Source: Streptomyces echinoruber | Lineage (GTDB): Bacteria > Actinomycetota > Actinomycetes > Streptomycetales > Streptomycetaceae | NCBI RefSeq assembly: GCF_014651135.1 | Contig: NZ_BMWH01000014.1 | Span: 112,241 to 176,240 of the forward strand | Direction: 5' to 3' | DNA length: 64,000 nt | In this document: positions 1 to 8,034 of the stretch, piece after piece | Numbering within the stretch: the stretch's first letter is position 1 | How the letters are laid out: every line of letters starts with the position of its first letter | Position numbers and translations under genes: made by a program | Notes under the pieces: generated by a model | What the model was told of the DNA's origin: nothing | What the model saw: only the letters and a program-made list of their open reading frames with translations | Database searches by the model: none

Positions 1-1
1 G

Positions 2-271
2 CAGCAGATCGAGGGCCACGTGCTGCAGCCCTTCATCCTCGGCCGCGCCGTGCGCGTCCACCCCCTCGCCGTCGTCCTGGCCGTCTCCGCCGGCGGCATG
101 GTGGCCGGCATCGGCGGTGCCGTCGTCGCCGTCCCGCTCGTCGCGGTCACCAACACCGTCGTCGGCTACCTGCGCGCCTACTCCCAGCAGCCCGTCCCCC
201 GCCGCCCGCCGCCGCCCCCGGCCGGTACGGAGTCGTCAGCCCCGGCCGACTCACCGGACCCGGCGCGGTAG
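2..271 (+). CDS. AI-2E family transporter, C-terminal end (partial)
   Basis: The gene enters from the left edge, so only its last 89 codons are visible. The frame reads QQIEGHVLQP, then a hydrophobic segment with GGMVAGIGGAVVAVPL, then a proline- and serine-rich cytoplasmic tail. The glutamine/glutamate-rich loop before the last membrane segment and the final helix are typical of the AI-2E/PerM (UPF0118) family of multi-pass membrane proteins. Family members have been linked to export of signal molecules or ions, but substrates are mostly unknown. The gene converges on ahpD, with a strong hairpin between them. The start lies outside the window. Confidence 0.8.
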   Translation, partial: QQIEGHVLQPFILGRAVRVHPLAVVLAVSAGGMVAGIGGAVVAVPLVAVTNTVVGYLRAYSQQPVPRRPPPPPAGTESSAPADSPDPAR

Positions 272-290
272 CGGGCGGCCGGGCAGACGA

Positions 291-328
291 ACGGGCCCCC
301 GTCCACCGTGCGGTGGACGGGGGCCCGT
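291..328. terminator. Bidirectional terminator hairpin
   Basis: A perfect 17-bp inverted repeat (arms 291-307 and 312-328) with a 4-nt loop lies between the convergent transporter and ahpD genes. It can serve both strands. There is no long T tract, which is usual in Streptomyces. Confidence 0.8.
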
Positions 329-350
329 GAGCGCGGGGGCCGGACCGCTC

Positions 351-884
351 CTAGTCGGTCAGCGCGGCCTCGGCGTCCAGGGTCGTGGCGACCGCCTGGA
401 CGACCGCGGCGATCTTGAAGGCTTCCTGGATGACCTCCCGGTCGACGCCCGCCTTGCGCAGGACCTGCTCGTGGGAGTCCAGGCACATGCCGCAGCCGTT
501 GACGGCGGAGACGGCGAAGGACCACAGCTCGAAGTCGACCTTGTCGACGCCGGGGTTGCCGATGACGTTCATCCGCAGACCGGCGCGGAGGTTGCCGTAC
601 TCCGGGTCGGACAGCAGGTGGCGGGTGCGGTAGAAGACGTTGTTCATCGCCATGACGGCGGCCGCGGCCTTGGCCGCGGTGTACGCCTCCGGCGACAGGT
701 GCGTCTTCGCCTCCGGCTCCAGCTCCCGCAGCACGATGGGGGAGCGGGAGGCGATCGCGGTCGCCAGTACCGTGCCCCACAGCTGCTGGGCCGGCAGGCC
801 GGAGTTGCCGATGACCGAGCCCAGGTTGAGCTTCAGGTCCTTGGCGTAGTCCGGGATGCGGGACTTGAGGGAGTCCAGGGACAC
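351..884 (-). CDS. ahpD: Alkyl hydroperoxide reductase AhpD
   Basis: A 177-residue protein of the carboxymuconolactone decarboxylase/AhpD fold. The catalytic CxxC (Cys131-Gly-Met-Cys134) is followed by His138 in CGMCLDSHEQ, as expected for AhpD. In the AhpC-AhpD peroxidase system of actinobacteria AhpD is the disulfide reductase that recharges AhpC, replacing the AhpF used by enterics. The ATG at 884 lies 3 bp after the ahpC stop, so the two genes form an operon. The divergent oxyR suggests control by peroxide. Confidence 0.96.
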   Translation of the reverse strand: MSLDSLKSRIPDYAKDLKLNLGSVIGNSGLPAQQLWGTVLATAIASRSPIVLRELEPEAKTHLSPEAYTAAKAAAAVMAMNNVFYRTRHLLSDPEYGNLRAGLRMNVIGNPGVDKVDFELWSFAVSAVNGCGMCLDSHEQVLRKAGVDREVIQEAFKIAAVVQAVATTLDAEAALTD

Positions 885-887
885 GAC

Positions 888-1442
888 TCACTCACCAGCC
901 AGGAGCTTGACCGGGTCGAGGGTCTCGTCGCCCTTGTTCCAGTTGCAGGGGCACAGCTCGTCGGTCTGCAGGGCGTCCAGGACCCGCAGCACCTCCTTGG
1001 GGTTACGGCCGACGGAGCCCGCGGTCACCATGGTGAACTGGATCTCGTTGTTCGGGTCGACGATGAAGACGGCGCGCTGCGCGAAGCCCTCCTCGTCCTC
1101 GATGCCCAGCGCCCGCATGAGCTCGTGCTTGGAGTCCGCCATCATCGGGAACGGCAGCTCGCGCAGGTCCGGGTGGTCCTTGCGCCAGGCGTGGTGGACG
1201 TACTCGGAGTCGCCGGAGAAGCCGAGGATCTGAGCGTCACGGTCGGCGAACTCGTCGTTCAGCTTGCCGAAGGCCGCGATCTCGGTCGGGCACACGAAGG
1301 TGAAGTCCTTGGGCCATGCGAAGATCACCTTCCACTTGCCCTCGTAGGTCTTGTGGTTGATCTTCTCGAACTCCTTGCCCTTCTCCAGCGAGACGCAGGC
1401 GGTCAGTTCGAACTCGGGGAACTTGTCACCAACAGTGAGCAC
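888..1442 (-). CDS. ahpC: Alkyl hydroperoxide reductase subunit C (peroxiredoxin)
   Basis: A 184-residue 2-Cys peroxiredoxin. The peroxidatic cysteine is Cys51 in DFTFVCPTEI, and resolving cysteines are in DELCPCNW (Cys164/Cys166), as in mycobacterial AhpC. It reduces hydrogen peroxide and organic peroxides in the cytoplasm and is recycled by AhpD. The reading frame stays open far upstream, but GTG at 1442 is chosen because AAGGAGA stands 4 nt before it and the protein then starts at the family's usual position (VLTVGDKFPEF). It is divergent from oxyR. Confidence 0.96.
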   Translation of the reverse strand: MLTVGDKFPEFELTACVSLEKGKEFEKINHKTYEGKWKVIFAWPKDFTFVCPTEIAAFGKLNDEFADRDAQILGFSGDSEYVHHAWRKDHPDLRELPFPMMADSKHELMRALGIEDEEGFAQRAVFIVDPNNEIQFTMVTAGSVGRNPKEVLRVLDALQTDELCPCNWNKGDETLDPVKLLAGE

Positions 1443-1575
1443 AGGCTCTCCTTGCAGCGAAGAAACGCCAATTTTGTCAGCGTTTCCCATGGGTTGGACG
1501 TTGTTGATGTTGGCACAGGGTGCATTGATTCGTGAAATAGCTACACTTGGTCGTGTTGATCGGAGGTAGCTATCA
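1443..1575. promoter_or_regulatory. ahpC-oxyR divergent control region with inverted repeat
   Basis: This 133-bp gap must hold both promoters. It contains a perfect 8-bp inverted repeat, ATAGCTAC at 1537-1544 and GTAGCTAT at 1566-1573. The right arm begins at the last G of the oxyR ribosome binding site GGAGG (1562-1566) and runs to the edge of the start codon. OxyR boxes are built of ATAG/CTAT elements, so the ATAG and CTAT cores fit an OxyR site. Autoregulation of oxyR is inferred. Confidence 0.55.
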
Positions 1576-2523
1576 GTGGTCGCGGGAAAGCGCAGGTTGC
1601 CCAGCCTCTCCCAGCTCAGGGCCTTCGCCGCCGTCGCCGAGCACCTGCACTTCCGGGACGCGGCCGCGGCGCTCGGCATGAGCCAGCCCGCCCTGTCCAG
1701 TGCCGTCTCGGCGCTGGAGGAGACACTCGGTGTCACCCTCCTGGAGCGTACGACGCGCAAGGTGCTGCTCTCGCCCGCCGGGGAACGCCTCGCCGTACGC
1801 GCCAAGGCCGTCCTGGAGGAGGCCGGCGCGCTGCTGGAGGAGGCCGAGGCGCTGCGGGCCCCGTTCACCGGCGTGCTGCGCCTGGGCGTGATCCCCACGG
1901 TGGCGCCCTATCTGCTGCCCACCGTGCTGCGGCTGGTCCACGAACGGTACCCCGACCTGGACCTGCAGGTGCACGAGGAGCAGACCGCCAACCTGCTGGA
2001 GGGACTGGCCGGCGGGCGGCTGGACCTGCTGCTGCTCGCCGTGCCGCTCGGCGCCCCGGGCGTCGTCGAACTCCCCCTGTTCGACGAGGACTTCGTGCTC
2101 GTCACACCGCTCGGCCACCGGCTCGGCGGACGCACGGGCATCCCGCGGGAGGCGCTGCGGGAGCTCAACCTGCTGCTGCTGGACGAGGGGCACTGCCTGC
2201 GCGACCAGGCCCTGGAGATCTGCCGGGAGGCCGGCCGGGAGGACGCGCCGGTGACCACGACCGCCGCCGGGCTGGCCACGCTGGTGCAGCTCGTCGCGGG
2301 CGGGCTCGGCTGCACGCTGCTGCCGCGCACCGCGCTGAAGGTGGAGACCTCCCGCAACGACGGCCTGCTCACCGGGTACTTCGCCGATCCGGCCCCCAGC
2401 CGCCGTATCGCCCTCGCCATGCGCGCCGGCACCGCCCGCGCGGCCGAGTACCGGCAACTGGCCGCAGCCCTGCGGGAGGCACTGCGGCCGTTGCCGGTAC
2501 GGGTGCTGGACGGGGGCGCGTGA
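1576..2523 (+). CDS. oxyR: LysR-family peroxide regulator OxyR
   Basis: A 315-residue LysR-type regulator. An N-terminal winged helix-turn-helix (SLSQLRAFAAVAEHLHFRDA to about residue 65) is followed by a substrate-binding-like effector domain. The two redox cysteines expected of OxyR are visible: one in DEGHCLRDQALEICR and a second in the same stretch, about seven residues later. GTG at 1576 follows GGAGG. Divergence from ahpC-ahpD matches the known arrangement in Streptomyces, where OxyR switches on the ahp genes under peroxide stress. Confidence 0.93.
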   Translation: MVAGKRRLPSLSQLRAFAAVAEHLHFRDAAAALGMSQPALSSAVSALEETLGVTLLERTTRKVLLSPAGERLAVRAKAVLEEAGALLEEAEALRAPFTGVLRLGVIPTVAPYLLPTVLRLVHERYPDLDLQVHEEQTANLLEGLAGGRLDLLLLAVPLGAPGVVELPLFDEDFVLVTPLGHRLGGRTGIPREALRELNLLLLDEGHCLRDQALEICREAGREDAPVTTTAAGLATLVQLVAGGLGCTLLPRTALKVETSRNDGLLTGYFADPAPSRRIALAMRAGTARAAEYRQLAAALREALRPLPVRVLDGGA

Positions 2524-2593
2524 GCGGCCGACGGGGGTGACGGCCGGGCGAGCGGCCGACGGGGGTGACGGCCGGGTGAGCGGCCGACGGCGA
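2522..2593. repeat. 28-bp tandem repeat after oxyR
   Basis: Two 28-bp units (2522-2549, 2550-2577) and a partial third begin inside the oxyR stop codon. They differ by one base in the two full copies. They lie in the short convergent gap between oxyR and the permease gene. Confidence 0.85.
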
Positions 2594-2648
2594 TCGGCGG
2601 GCCGCCCCGCCGGGCCCCGCCCGCAGGCGCCCGGTCACGCGCACGGCG

Positions 2649-4982
2649 TCACTCCGTGCGCAGCCCCTCCGGGCGCACCAGTTTCAGCAGCGGGGGCAGG
2701 CTCAGGAGGGTCACCGCGAGGACGACCCCCGCGCCGACGCCGGTCATCGACAGCACGCCGCCCCAGTCGATCCTGACCGGCGTGGCCGTCAGCTTCAGCA
2801 GCACCGCGCCCAGCGTCAGCCCGGTCGCGGCGGCGAGCAGCAGGCCCAGGGTCACGGGGATCGCCGCCTGCCACAGCACCGACAGGCCCAGGGTGCGGCG
2901 CCGGGTGCCGAAGGCGACCAGGGACGACAGCAGCGTGCGGCGCTCGCGCAGCTGCTCCAGCTGGGAGACGAGCAGGCTCGCGCCGATCAGCACCAGGACG
3001 CAGGCGGCGCCGACGAACAGGCCGGTGCGCAGGGAGGCGAAGCGGGGGGAGCGTTCGACGGACGACCAGGTGTCGACCGTGCTCAGCGGGGAGACGGCCG
3101 CGGCCGTGTTGCGTACCCGCTCCTCCACCTCCGGCACCGAGCGGTCGATCGAGAGGTAGATCTCCCCGCGCAGGCCCGGGCCCGCGGCCGCGGGCAGGGC
3201 GCCGGGTGTGGCGAGGAAGCCGCCGCGCCGGTTGCCGAGCAGGTCCGGGCGGGACGGCGCCCGCTTCATGTCCCGCGGCAGCCGCCAGGGCACCTGACGG
3301 CGTTTCGGGCTTCCCTCGTACGACGGGTCGACGTACAGTGTCCGGCCCGCGCGGGCCAGGTGCGGGGTTTCGGTGTCGTATTCGCCGCCGGTCACGGCGA
3401 ACACGTCGCCGTCGCGGCACGAGGGCAGGTCGGCCACCTGGCGCAGGGCGGCGCAGTCGCCCACGGTCAGCTCAGTGCCGTGCACGGGATCGGCGGGCCG
3501 GTCGCCGATGCCGCCCTCCGCGTAGCCGAACACCCGGCGCACGCCAGGGGTGTGGCGGAACTTCGCCAGGGCCGGGGCGACGGGCACGTCGCCGGGCAGC
3601 GTGGCCTGCATCTGCGCCCGGGTGAGGTCGTGGGGGCTGCTGCGGGTGTAGTCGTCCTCCACCCCGGCGAACAGCATCTGCAGGGCGATCGCGCCGGCCA
3701 CCGCCACGGCGATGCCGTTGACCGTCCGCGCCGCCGTACCGCTGCTCAACTGCAGGCGTCGTACGGCCAGTTGCCAGGACACCCCGCCCGCGCCGAGCCG
3801 GGCGACGACCGCCTCGACCCCCCACGGCAGCAGCGCGGTGACCCCGACCAGCAGCAGGACCACGCCGCCGGTCACGAGGTACTGGTTGAAGTCGCCGTTG
3901 CGGTTGCCCTGGTCCACCATCGGCGCGAGCAGCGCCAGGCCGCCCAGCGGCAGCAGCAGCCGCCACCACAGCCGGCGCCGGGCCGGCCGGGCCGCGCGCA
4001 CCACACCGAGCGGCTCGATGACCACCCCGCGCAGCGCCAGCAGCGTCACCAGCACGGCGGCCGCGGGCACCGCCACGACGACCAGCGCGACCAGCGCGGG
4101 AGCGGGGGTGATGTCACCGGGGAAGACACTGACGTCCAGCACCTCCAGACGCGCGGCGAGTTGACGGCCCACCAGGAAGAACACGGCGCCGAACACCAGC
4201 CCGAGCAGGGCGCCCGCGAGGGCTTCGCCGGCCGCGACGCGCCGGGTCATCCACCGGTCGGAGCCCACCAGCCGCAGCGCCGCCAGCCGCCGGTCGCGCC
4301 GCTCGCCGCCGAAGCGGACGGCGGCGGCGATGAACACGGCCACCGGCGTCAGCAGCACCACGATGACGACCAGGACGAGCAGGGTCAGCACCGGATCCCA
4401 CGGGTCGGTCCGCGGACTCGGGTCGCCGAAGCGGCCGATGCGCCGGATCCGGCCGCCGTCGACCTTCCCCGCCAGGTCCCCGGCGCCCCGGTAGAAGGCC
4501 GGCTCGTTCGGGCCGATCAGGCCGTCGTCGCCGATGGTGCCCACGATCCGCTGCGGCAGCCGCTGCCGCAGCAGCCTGCCCTCGTCCGACTCCAGCAGCC
4601 GCTGCAGCGCCGGGGACACCACCATCTCGCCCGGCCGCGGGAAACGCGCGACGCCCGGCGGCAGCGGCGCCTTGGGGCCCTCCGGCTGCAGGACGCGGCC
4701 GCGGATGCTCTTGCCGTGGAAGTCCGTCGGGACGGACGCGATCACCAGCGCGTCGCCGGCCGCGGGCGCGGCGGCGTTGCCGTAGGTGAGGTCCTCGCGC
4801 GCCAGGGCGCGCGCGCTGCGGGCCGCCAGCGCATTCGGCAGCGAGGTGGCGAGCAGCAGCAGCGCCACGCCGAGCCCGACCCCGACGGCCGTCAGCAGCG
4901 CCCGCACCCACCCCTCGCGGCCGCCCGCGAAGGCGAACCGGACGCCCAGGGCGAGGTCCCCCGTCCACTGCCGCGCGCTCAT
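2649..4982 (-). CDS. ABC transporter permease, FtsX-like (MacB/LolC type)
   Basis: A 777-residue membrane protein with two FtsX-like permease domains. A membrane segment near residues 27-47 is followed by an extracytoplasmic region. Further hydrophobic helices lie around 200-345, then a second large outside domain, then three to four helices at the C-terminus. This is the usual build for an exporter permease working with a LolD/MacB-type ATPase. Its ATG overlaps the ATPase stop codon by ATGA, so the two are coupled. Substrate is unknown; lipophilic compounds, peptides or lipoproteins are common for the family. Confidence 0.92.
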   Translation of the reverse strand: MSARQWTGDLALGVRFAFAGGREGWVRALLTAVGVGLGVALLLLATSLPNALAARSARALAREDLTYGNAAAPAAGDALVIASVPTDFHGKSIRGRVLQPEGPKAPLPPGVARFPRPGEMVVSPALQRLLESDEGRLLRQRLPQRIVGTIGDDGLIGPNEPAFYRGAGDLAGKVDGGRIRRIGRFGDPSPRTDPWDPVLTLLVLVVIVVLLTPVAVFIAAAVRFGGERRDRRLAALRLVGSDRWMTRRVAAGEALAGALLGLVFGAVFFLVGRQLAARLEVLDVSVFPGDITPAPALVALVVVAVPAAAVLVTLLALRGVVIEPLGVVRAARPARRRLWWRLLLPLGGLALLAPMVDQGNRNGDFNQYLVTGGVVLLLVGVTALLPWGVEAVVARLGAGGVSWQLAVRRLQLSSGTAARTVNGIAVAVAGAIALQMLFAGVEDDYTRSSPHDLTRAQMQATLPGDVPVAPALAKFRHTPGVRRVFGYAEGGIGDRPADPVHGTELTVGDCAALRQVADLPSCRDGDVFAVTGGEYDTETPHLARAGRTLYVDPSYEGSPKRRQVPWRLPRDMKRAPSRPDLLGNRRGGFLATPGALPAAAGPGLRGEIYLSIDRSVPEVEERVRNTAAAVSPLSTVDTWSSVERSPRFASLRTGLFVGAACVLVLIGASLLVSQLEQLRERRTLLSSLVAFGTRRRTLGLSVLWQAAIPVTLGLLLAAATGLTLGAVLLKLTATPVRIDWGGVLSMTGVGAGVVLAVTLLSLPPLLKLVRPEGLRTE

Positions 4983-5668
4983 ACGGCGCGCTCCATGTCG
5001 CGGGACCTGCCGTCGCGTACGACGATCTCGCGGTCGGAGTAGGCGGCCACCCGCGGCTCGTGCGTGACCAGGACGACGGCGGCGTTGGCCGAGCGCGCGG
5101 CCTCGGTGAGCAGCTCCATCACGCGCTCGCCGTTGAGGGAGTCCAGGGCACCGGTCGGTTCGTCGGCGAAGACCACCCGCGGGCCGGTGACCAGGGCGCG
5201 GGCGACGGCGACCCGCTGGCCCTGGCCGCCGGAGACCTCCCCGGGCCGCTGGCCGGCCAGGTCGTCGACCTCCAGCCGCTCCAGCCAGGTCCGGGCCCGC
5301 CGCTCGGCCTCCCGGCGGGGCGTGCCGTTCAGCCGCAGCGGCAGCGCGACGTTCTCCACACAGGTCAGCTCCGGCACCAACTGGCCGAACTGGAACACGA
5401 ACCCGAACTCGCCGCGCCGCAGCGCACTGCGCTCGGCGTCACTCATCGCCGTCAACTCCCGCCCGTCGTACGTGATCGTGCCGGAGTCCGGGACGACGAT
5501 CCCGGCGAGGCAGTGCAGCAGCGTCGACTTGCCGGAGCCGGAGGGGCCCATGACGGCGACGATCTCGCCGGGGTGGATGGAGAAGCCGGCGCCGTCGAGG
5601 GCGACGGTGGGGCCGTAGGCCTTGCGCAGGTCCTCGGCGACGAGCAGAGAACCGGCCGGGGCGTTCAC
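4979..5668 (-). CDS. ABC transporter ATP-binding protein (LolD/MacB type)
   Basis: A 229-residue ATPase. Walker A is GPSGSGKST (about 41-49), the Q-loop lies near FQFGQLVPE, the signature is VSGGQGQRVAVARAL, and Walker B is VVFADEPTG. GTG at 5668 overlaps the stop of the upstream PadR gene (GTGA), and its own stop overlaps the permease start, so padR-ATPase-permease is one transcript. It energises the FtsX-like permease. Confidence 0.95.
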   Translation of the reverse strand: MNAPAGSLLVAEDLRKAYGPTVALDGAGFSIHPGEIVAVMGPSGSGKSTLLHCLAGIVVPDSGTITYDGRELTAMSDAERSALRRGEFGFVFQFGQLVPELTCVENVALPLRLNGTPRREAERRARTWLERLEVDDLAGQRPGEVSGGQGQRVAVARALVTGPRVVFADEPTGALDSLNGERVMELLTEAARSANAAVVLVTHEPRVAAYSDREIVVRDGRSRDMERAV

Positions 5669-6189
5669 GGGGTCACCGCCGCGGCGAGCTTGTCCAGGCG
5701 GGCGGCGGTCAGTTCCAGCCAGCGCAGGTCGGCCTCCAGGTGGAACAGGGCGTGGTCGCAGATGAGCTGGTCGGCGAGGTCGCCCTTGCGCTTGCGGTCG
5801 GTGAGGACGCGCATCATGCGCAGGTGCTCGGAGCGCTGGGTGTCGAGGATGCCGGCGGCGTCGCGGCGGGTGAGCAGCGCCAGCACGACCTTGATGTAGA
5901 GGGTGGACTGCAGGTACGGCTCGGGCTTCTCCGGGGTGGCCAGCCAGCGCTCGACGTCGGTGACGCCGGCCTGCGTGATGGCGTACCGCTTGCGCTCGGG
6001 GCCGCCGCCGGGCTCGATGCCGTCGACCTCGACCAGGCCGTCCCTCAGCAGCCGGGACATCGTCGAGTAGACCTGGCCGTAGTGCAGCGGCCGGTCGTGA
6101 CCGAACTTCTCGTCGAAGGTCCGCTTCAGGTCGTAGCCGTGACGCGGCCCGGACTCCAGGAGTCCCAGAAGAGTGTGACCGATGGACAT
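5665..6189 (-). CDS. PadR-family transcriptional repressor
   Basis: A 174-residue PadR regulator. The winged helix is at the N-terminus (GHTLLGLLESGPRHGYDLKR, then QVYSTMSRLLRDGLVEV), and the C-terminal part is the helical Vir_act_alpha_C dimerisation domain. The frame extends upstream, but ATG at 6189 gives the standard PadR N-terminus. It is first in an operon with an ABC exporter, a frequent layout in which PadR represses its own pump until a drug-like ligand is bound. A TGTATAC inverted repeat lies 20 bp upstream. Confidence 0.92.
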   Translation of the reverse strand: MSIGHTLLGLLESGPRHGYDLKRTFDEKFGHDRPLHYGQVYSTMSRLLRDGLVEVDGIEPGGGPERKRYAITQAGVTDVERWLATPEKPEPYLQSTLYIKVVLALLTRRDAAGILDTQRSEHLRMMRVLTDRKRKGDLADQLICDHALFHLEADLRWLELTAARLDKLAAAVTP

Positions 6190-6208
6190 GCCGAGCACAC
6201 TACACGGC

Positions 6209-6230
6209 GTGTATACGCGGGGTGTATACA
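6209..6230. promoter_or_regulatory. Candidate PadR operator
   Basis: TGTATAC (6210-6216) and GTATACA (6224-6230) form a perfect inverted repeat with a 7-nt spacer. GTGTATAC also occurs twice in direct orientation (6209-6216, 6222-6229). The site starts 20 bp before the padR start codon, where an autorepressor should bind. It is the only such A/T-rich palindrome in the G+C-rich gap. Binding by PadR is inferred. Confidence 0.6.
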
Positions 6231-6439
6231 TCGAGTGCGGACGGGGGTGGCGGGCCGTGCGACCGTGCAGGTGGCGGGCGATTGTCACGGTTCCGCCACG
6301 ACGGGCTGGAGTACGCCTGCCGCGACGGTCTGGTGCACGCCCGCACGACGGCCCGGTGCACGCCCGCCGCGGCGAACCGGCATGCCCGGGGCGGGACTTC
6401 GGGGTCGTGCGGCGGCCGGTGTCCTGCGACGACCGGTGC

Positions 6440-6493
6440 CCTACGACGGCCCGGTGTCCTACGACGGCCCGGTGTCCTACGACGGCCCGGCGT
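6440..6493. repeat. 18-bp tandem repeat
   Basis: Three near-identical 18-bp units (6440-6457, 6458-6475, 6476-6493), with a degenerate fourth before them, run over the stop codon (6477) of the small minus-strand gene. The rest of the 287-bp gap from 6190 shows only the PadR operator. Confidence 0.85.
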
Positions 6494-6791
6494 CCTTCGG
6501 CGGCCGGCCCCGGCGCGGCAGCGGGCCCGCCTCGCGCGGCAGGCGGCCTGCCTCGGCCAGGGCGCGGCGCAGCAGGAACTCGATCTGGGCGTTGGCCGAG
6601 CGCAGCTCGTCGGACGCCCACCGGGCCAGGGCGTCGTACACCGACGGGTCGAGCCGCAGCAGCACCTGCTTGCGCTGCCGCGGCCGGCGCCCGGGCGGGC
6701 CCTGGGGGGAGTCCGGGGAAGCCGGGGAGCCCGAGGAGTCCGGGGAAGCCGGGGAGTCCGGGGAAGCCGGGGAGTCCGGGGAGTCCGTCAC
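6477..6791 (-). CDS. Small DNA-binding protein, ribbon-helix-helix-like
   Basis: A 104-residue protein. Its first third is a low-complexity tract of repeated SPDSPAS. The middle, KQVLLRLDPSVYDALARWA, looks like a ribbon-helix-helix strand plus helix of Arc/CopG type, followed by ELRSANAQIEFLLRRALAEAG and a basic tail RRGRPPKD. GTG at 6791 overlaps the SPFH gene stop (GTGA), so it is the second gene of that operon. A role as regulator of the operon is inferred from the fold and a perfect palindrome upstream of the SPFH gene. Confidence 0.75.
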   Translation of the reverse strand: MTDSPDSPASPDSPASPDSSGSPASPDSPQGPPGRRPRQRKQVLLRLDPSVYDALARWASDELRSANAQIEFLLRRALAEAGRLPREAGPLPRRGRPPKDAGPS

Positions 6792-7708
6792 TGGTAGAGG
6801 GTCCCGGCGTTGAGGACGGGCTGCGGGGCCCGGTCGCCGCACAGCACCACCATCAGGTTGGACACCATCGCCGCCTTGCGCTCCTCGTCCAGCTCCACCA
6901 GGCCCTGCTCCATGATGCGCCCCAGCGCCGCCTCCACCATGCCGACCGCGCCGTCCACGATCTGCCGCCGGGCGGCGACGACCGCGCCGGCCTGCTGCCG
7001 CTGGAGCATCGCCGAGGCGATCTCGGGGGCGTAGGCGAGGTGCGTGAAGCGGGACTCGACGATCTGCACGCCGGCCGTCGCCACGCGCGCGTGCAGTTCG
7101 GCGGCGAGCTTCTCGGTGATCTCCTCGGCGTTGCCGCGCAGCGACAGGCCGTCCTCGTCGTGGGCGTCGTAGGGGTACTCGATGGCGATGTGCCGCACGG
7201 CGGCCTCGGTCTGGGTGACGACGAACTGCACGTAGTCGTCCACCTCGAAGGTGGCCTGGGCGGTGTCGCGGACCCGCCACACCACCACGGCGGAGAGCTC
7301 GATCGGGTTGCCGTAGGCGTCGTTGACCTTGAGCACGGGCGTCTCGTGGTTGCGCACGCGGGTGGAGATCCCGGTGCGCGAGGTGAAGGGGTTGACCCAG
7401 CGCAGGCCGTCCTCGCGGATGGTGCCGCGGTAGCGGCCGAAGAGCTGGACCACGCGGGCCTCGCCCGGCGCCACCATGTTCAGCCCGCACATCGCGAGCA
7501 GGGCGGCCACACCGAGCAGGACGCCGAGGGCGATCAGGGCGGCCTTGGCGCCGGCCGGGCGCACCGCGACGCCGCACGCCAGCAGGCCGGCCGCGGCGAG
7601 CAGCCCGGCCAGGCCGCCCAGCAGCGCCAGGCCGCCGGCGACGCTGCGCGCGGGGAACTCCCGCACCCGCGGGGCGGGCATCTCGGGCAGGTCGGGTATC
7701 TGGGACAT
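6788..7708 (-). CDS. SPFH/band 7 domain membrane protein
   Basis: A 306-residue stomatin/prohibitin-like protein. Two hydrophobic segments lie near residues 17-37 and 43-65. The SPFH domain follows (EARVVQLFGRYRGTIREDGL, about 75-240), then a helical region ending in QRQQAGAVVAARRQIVDGAV. SPFH proteins form membrane-bound oligomeric scaffolds. The longer frame upstream is ignored because ATG at 7708 (MSQIPDLPEM) has a GGGGAGA site before it. It is co-transcribed with the small DNA-binding protein. Confidence 0.9.
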   Translation of the reverse strand: MSQIPDLPEMPAPRVREFPARSVAGGLALLGGLAGLLAAAGLLACGVAVRPAGAKAALIALGVLLGVAALLAMCGLNMVAPGEARVVQLFGRYRGTIREDGLRWVNPFTSRTGISTRVRNHETPVLKVNDAYGNPIELSAVVVWRVRDTAQATFEVDDYVQFVVTQTEAAVRHIAIEYPYDAHDEDGLSLRGNAEEITEKLAAELHARVATAGVQIVESRFTHLAYAPEIASAMLQRQQAGAVVAARRQIVDGAVGMVEAALGRIMEQGLVELDEERKAAMVSNLMVVLCGDRAPQPVLNAGTLYQ

Positions 7709-8034
7709 GAGGTGGTCTCCCCGTTCGGTGAGGTGCCCGCAGCGGATGCGACGGGCTAGCCAAGTGATATCACTTTTCCCCGCCGTGGCAACCTTCACCC
7801 CCTCCCGGCCGTCGGTTCCCTTGGAAGGGGTGCTGATTCTCACGTCCGTAAAAGACGGGATGACGGGCCCTTTGTCGCATACGGCGGTGTTAGCTTTCTG
7901 AGCCGACCTGAGCGACCCGTGTGACGGGCGGGGCGAGAAACGACCGAACCAGAGCGAATCAGGGCGAACAGAGCGACACGCGAAGAGACCGAACGAGACC
8001 GAACGAGACGGAACGAAGCGGAGCGAGCGGAGTC
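7709..8034. other. Divergent intergenic region, SPFH / PBP
   Basis: This 326-bp gap holds the SPFH promoter side with a palindrome at 7762-7775. It also holds a purine-rich tract at about 7935-8030 with repeated GACCGAACGA, which is probably the leader of the penicillin-binding protein gene. No further gene is seen. Confidence 0.6.
7762..7775. promoter_or_regulatory. Perfect 14-bp palindrome upstream of SPFH operon
   Basis: AAGTGATATCACTT is a perfect palindrome 54 bp before the SPFH start codon. Its A/T content stands out in this region. Position and symmetry suit a repressor operator over a promoter. The most economical candidate is the ribbon-helix-helix-like protein encoded in the same operon, though a GntR-type regulator is also possible. 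Confidence 0.6.

Noticed and set aside
117..1535. A 472-codon plus-strand open frame over ahpD and ahpC
   Set aside because: It runs antisense to two well recognised genes, has no family resemblance and arises from high G+C content.
3360..5042. A 560-codon plus-strand frame opposite the ABC permease
   Set aside because: Composition is dominated by Arg, Gln, His and Gly, typical of antisense shadow frames; the minus-strand permease is clear.
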